From Siderastrea radians (Eukaryota; Cnidaria; Anthozoa; Scleractinia; Rhizangiidae), in NCBI GenBank assembly GCA_964017195.1, contig OZ024889.1, positions 56,918,074 to 56,982,073 on the forward strand: a stretch of 64,000 bases of DNA, given 5' to 3'. The position numbers and the translations under genes were made by a program. The number at the start of each line of letters is the position of its first letter. Position 1 is the first letter of the stretch. Positions 60,414-64,000 of this stretch are shown here, piece by piece. A model generated the notes under the pieces. It saw nothing but the letters and a program-made list of their open reading frames with translations, was not told the origin of the DNA and made no database searches.

Positions 60414-62799
60414 TCAAAATTTGTAACCTTCGGACGTCCATACATACCAAGAGAGGATAAAGGGGTGAGAGAGGTAATCCCCCATATTGGCCCTATCCCC
60501 ATCGTAACCCATCTTAAGTTATTTTTAGTAAAAAAATTGTGGGAAATTCAAATTCAAAACATTATATCTTTTGAGTGGATAAACATACATTTCATTTTTT
60601 TAGTTTTGAGATCCTTGTAAACATTAGGTCTTTCAGAACTCGTCATAAGATATCCCACAAGACTAAAAACAAAATTTGGCGCCAACTTTGTGAAGTCATT
60701 TTCTTGGCGAAAAATGTCAAAATCGGAAAAACTAAAATTAAGAAATCTTACAGAATGAAACGTTCTTTATTGCTGCGAAATTTCAGGTTAATTGCTTTAA
60801 ACCTCAATAAGTTATTTGAAATTTGAATTTCCCGCCATTTTGTTACTAAGAATAACTTGAGAGGGATTACGATATGGGGAAAGTGCCTATATGGGGGAGT
60901 AGCTCTCTCATCCTTTATCTTCTCTTGCACATACTCAGAAAACTACAACCGTATTTGGGTTGGATGCTAGAAGGAGGGTGTGTATGCGCTACCTTGGATT
61001 TTTGGTATGTTGAATACACTGAAAACTAACTTCAGTATACTGATCCAGTCGTGTTTTTTAAAATGATGTCACGACTCCAATTGACAAAATGAAGAAGAAC
61101 TTGTCATCACAGATTGAATTCTTTATAGAAAATCCAGGTTTGGTATAAATTCAATAAATCAATAAGCTGTTTCTACGGTACACAAGGACTGTAAAGTTGC
61201 AGTGGGAAACTAAAAAAAAAACATAGAATTTTGCAATCGGTAGCCCAGCCAGGCAGATTCACACATCTCTACCCTTGTATGTCCAAGGGTATACACCTGA
61301 TTGATAAAACGTTGTCGGGTGCCATGAACCCGAACGACGAACCATGAACGACGCGACATTATGGAATTCTGGGAAGACAGCATTGACAAGCTTGCTACTC
61401 CGTTCCATGTATCGTCGTATATTGATATTCAAGATATTTTCGTTCCCAAGAAGGTTTTGGAGTGGATCTGGGTATACTGTGTTAATGTTATCACCATGGT
61501 GCCTGAGAATAGGAACCAGTTTTCCCGCTTCCCAGAAAACCATTGGGTCGTATCGTTCATAGTATACGCTTTTCAAACGACAACGTTTTTTCAATTAGGT
61601 ATATATAGACCATGCAAACATACATGTTCCTCATTATGTAGCCACAAAAATATTTACAGGAAAATAGGGATATAAGCAGTAATGAAGCATTGTTATTGCA
61701 TTTGGTTAAATTATCGTGTAACCTGACAAGTGTTTAGAGAAAATAAATCGGTTGGGATGAGGGATGAAGGACTGTAACTTTTTGTTCCGTATTGGGTGAT
61801 ATGACTTAAAGCAGAATATGTTACTTCTCAAACTTTCTGGGCCCGGTTGTTCAAACGAAAGATAAATCCTAACCTCAGGTTAAGTCGCCGTAACCTAAGG
61901 TAAACCTTAGGTTACATTTTGACCGCGGATTAGTTCTGTTGCTCGAAGGGAAGTTAACGCTAACCTCTTGGTAAACAGCGTTTAAATCTGGTCCACCAAG
62001 CTAGCTAGGCGACAAGACGCAACGCTCCTCCCAACTGAGTTGAGAATTCGTATTATACGCGATTGATATTAATGAAATAGATCAGGTTTGTTTGACTAAT
62101 TTATTTCGCCCACCACAGTACATAAATTTACTGATAACAATTCAAAATGAATAACAGGCAGGAGATCTTAGCAAGCCCTACTGGGCGTTTCGAAGAAGAT
62201 CCTCAGTCAAAAAATCTTGATTCTAAGCTATATTGTCCTATAGATCGACCTGCCGCAAGTAGTCTCCTTGAGCGAGTTCTAGACTTCCTCCATAGATAGC
62301 AAGGACTTGATAATGGCGCTTAATGCAAATAACCGTAAGGTCCTGAATTTTTCAGTAGACAGGTCCTACAGCTTGAATGGCCAGCTGCTCGAGCGCGTCT
62401 TTTACATTCCCGATCTGGGAATCACTGTATCCAGTGACCTTTCCAGGCTGGCCTAGGTAGATCGTTTCAACTCTGGCGAGAAAAATTCACTCTTATGGGT
62501 TCTACCACATCCATCATTTTTCTAAGGGTTTTATGACCGTAATGTGAGCAATGGTACATGGACCTTCTTATCTGCGAATTGTCACGTGAGCCTAGCGCCG
62601 AGCATTTCTGTTCCACGAGCTTCCTTTACTTAATGTATAATGCCCGTTTCAGGATAATAAAAATAATCATGCACTTCTCTTATTACATCATTTAATGTCA
62701 TGTTCCTCCGTTGTTTCTTTCTTGAAGCGAAAGCAAACGGCCACGCTTAAGTTGGTCCTGTATTATCGACCATTTCTTGCGTTTGTGACCCTAGAACAC
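60414..62799. other. Intergenic; unrecognised minus frame at 61259-61594
   Basis: The minus strand is open for 111 codons (SVYYERYDPMVFWEAGKL, NINIRRYMERSSKLVNAVF) and could be an exon, but I do not recognise it. 61850-61990 (GGCCCGGTTGTTCAAACG with repeated TAACCT(C/A)AGGT words in both orientations) looks like a short foldback or SINE fragment. Confidence 0.35.
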
Positions 62800-64000
62800 T
62801 TGCACTCTCGCCACTGAAATAAGAAAACTGAAAGTACAAACAACTACAACAGCGACGGCGTAATCTTTCAGAACGCCAGTGTATATTTTATATTTCGATT
62901 GTCCGCTGAATATATTCTAGTTTAAGAACAATCACCTTCAAGCGGAATACAATTTGCCTTGCGCGAGCTTCGAAAGCGCGAGCTTACGAGCTTACTTTGT
63001 AAGTTACATCGTATTATGGTTTTTATAGCAACGACGGACAGGTCAGTTTTTAAAGCTCAAAAGCAAATTTGACGCCACCTTGTTACTCTGAAAAGAAGCG
63101 CGTTATATTTCTGTAATCGTCAGTATCGAGAATGTCTTTAAAGACAACCGGAAAGACAAGCCAGGACGGCAAGAACAGAGGGCTATCGTTACTTTTATGG
63201 GACCCGCACTATAAAGGAAAAAAACTCAAATCCACACACAAAAACTGTCTAAATAGACAAGTAAAAAATACGCGTAATCTATGCGTAATCCATACGCCAC
63301 CCATATGCCATGCCATACGCCATGCTATACGCCCATCTATACGCATAATCTATACGCCACTAAAATGTAAAAAAGTGCGGAAAAATTACAGAATATTCCA
63401 AATGTCCTCAAAACTTACAGTATTTTACAAAGGATAAAAGAAAGCAAATGTCGTTTACAAGTTTCTGAGAAATGTCATCATAACGAGAACGGGACATAAT
63501 TTTATCAAGATGTAAGCGGCATATTTCAGTTTTACTGGCGTCATTTTGCAAAAAGTCGTCATTACTTTCTCGTCATTAGCGTGTGCATTTAGACAGCTTT
63601 TAGACAGTTTTTCCCTATAAAGCGCGAGTCCCCTGAAAGAAACGAAAGCCGAACAGAGAATCGCTATGTGATGGCGCTGTATCCGCTGTAAACGGCTTTA
63701 ATCACAAGTCCTGGTCTTTTCGAAAGAGAAGTTCTGCAAAGCGAAAAGTGGAAACTGCAACAGGAGATTAACGACTTCACCGATTTTGTAGATTTACTGA
63801 AACAGTAGGGTTTTAAACAGGTGATGAACCAAAGACCGACGAAGGTGCAAAAGTTCCGGCATCCTCTTTTTAGGAAAGACTGCAGAGATATCCTAACAGC
63901 GGCTACGAAAAGAGGTGAAACCCAAGGAAAAAGGAAAATGCTAGAGAACGAAAAGCCCCAGCGCAATGCTACGCGTTCAGCGGAGGAGGAGAATCAGGAA
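62800..64000 (+). pseudogene. Decayed paralogue of the HSF-like gene, window-edge
   Basis: 62800-63190 matches 5130-5735 (upstream region, GCGCGAGCTTCGAAAGCGCG, and the start of the gene). 63690-64000 matches 5835-6130, including the LFERE/VLQSE region and KVQKFRHP. An in-frame TAG follows DLLKQ-equivalent codons at about 63807, and the start of the DNA-binding domain is replaced by an insertion (63208-63625). The copy runs off the window. Confidence 0.75.
63208..63625. mobile_element. Short insertion with CTATAAAGG ends, ATACGC-rich core
   Basis: The ends GCACTATAAAGGAAAAAAACT and AGTTTTTCCCTATAAAGCGC are inverted copies. Inside, 63271-63362 is a run of CTATACGCC/CCATACGCC-like words. It interrupts the HSF-like pseudogene. 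Probably a MITE. Confidence 0.5.

Noticed and set aside
1..64000. CRISPR arrays or prokaryotic operons
   Set aside because: No spaced identical repeats of suitable length. Tandem units seen are contiguous satellites, TIR units or microsatellites.

Overview
This window is animal genomic DNA, most likely from an anthozoan cnidarian such as a stony coral. That is an inference from the AT-rich, intron-bearing background, the Penelope-type retroelements with a GIY-YIG endonuclease, the many short foldback elements, and a degraded trypsin exon. No database search was possible.

The centre (13942-38411) is a nearly complete Polinton/Maverick, the adintovirus-like class of integrated dsDNA virus. It has a perfect 6-bp target duplication (GTCGTT), terminal inverted repeats of about 0.8 kb starting AGT, and a tightly packed gene set. 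Left to right this set is: a small minus-strand gene; a spliced coiled-coil gene; a minus-strand circularly permuted SLOG-domain protein; a double GRF zinc-finger protein; a small unknown; a chromodomain integrase; two tandem penton-like proteins; three small basic proteins; the double-jelly-roll major capsid protein; an adenain-like protease; a tRNA-like gene; the packaging ATPase; a Gly-rich protein; a two-TM membrane protein; two 58-residue Arg-rich proteins; three further small conserved proteins; and a phospholipase A2-like protein. A divergent pair follows, with two minus-strand regulatory-looking genes on one side and protein-primed-type DNA polymerase B on the other. Three lesions make this copy defective. 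An intact Ty3/Gypsy element with identical LTRs sits in the integrase. The protease is frameshifted. The polymerase is cut after its exonuclease part, exactly where the subterminal repeats begin.

The left flank (1-13935) holds an HSF-type DNA-binding gene (5692-6540), a 12-bp minisatellite, a 1.6-kb foldback element between TTAA sites, LINE tails and SINE remnants. The right flank (38418-64000) holds several foldback MITEs, a decayed cluster of kilobase-scale repeats (41.1-46.2 kb), and two head-to-head Penelope-like retroelements. One of these is split by a 5-kb TTAA-flanked transposon carrying a non-transposase gene. A trypsin-like last exon lacking its catalytic serine follows, and then a decayed second copy of the HSF-like gene at the far end.

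Within the Polinton the modules are coherent: integration (integrase), replication (PolB), capsid and packaging (MCP, pentons, protease, ATPase, basic core proteins) and entry (PLA2-like). The least expected parts are the SLOG protein, the 2TM protein whose layout resembles SLATT effectors, the tRNA-like gene, and TIRs built like a cellular promoter array.
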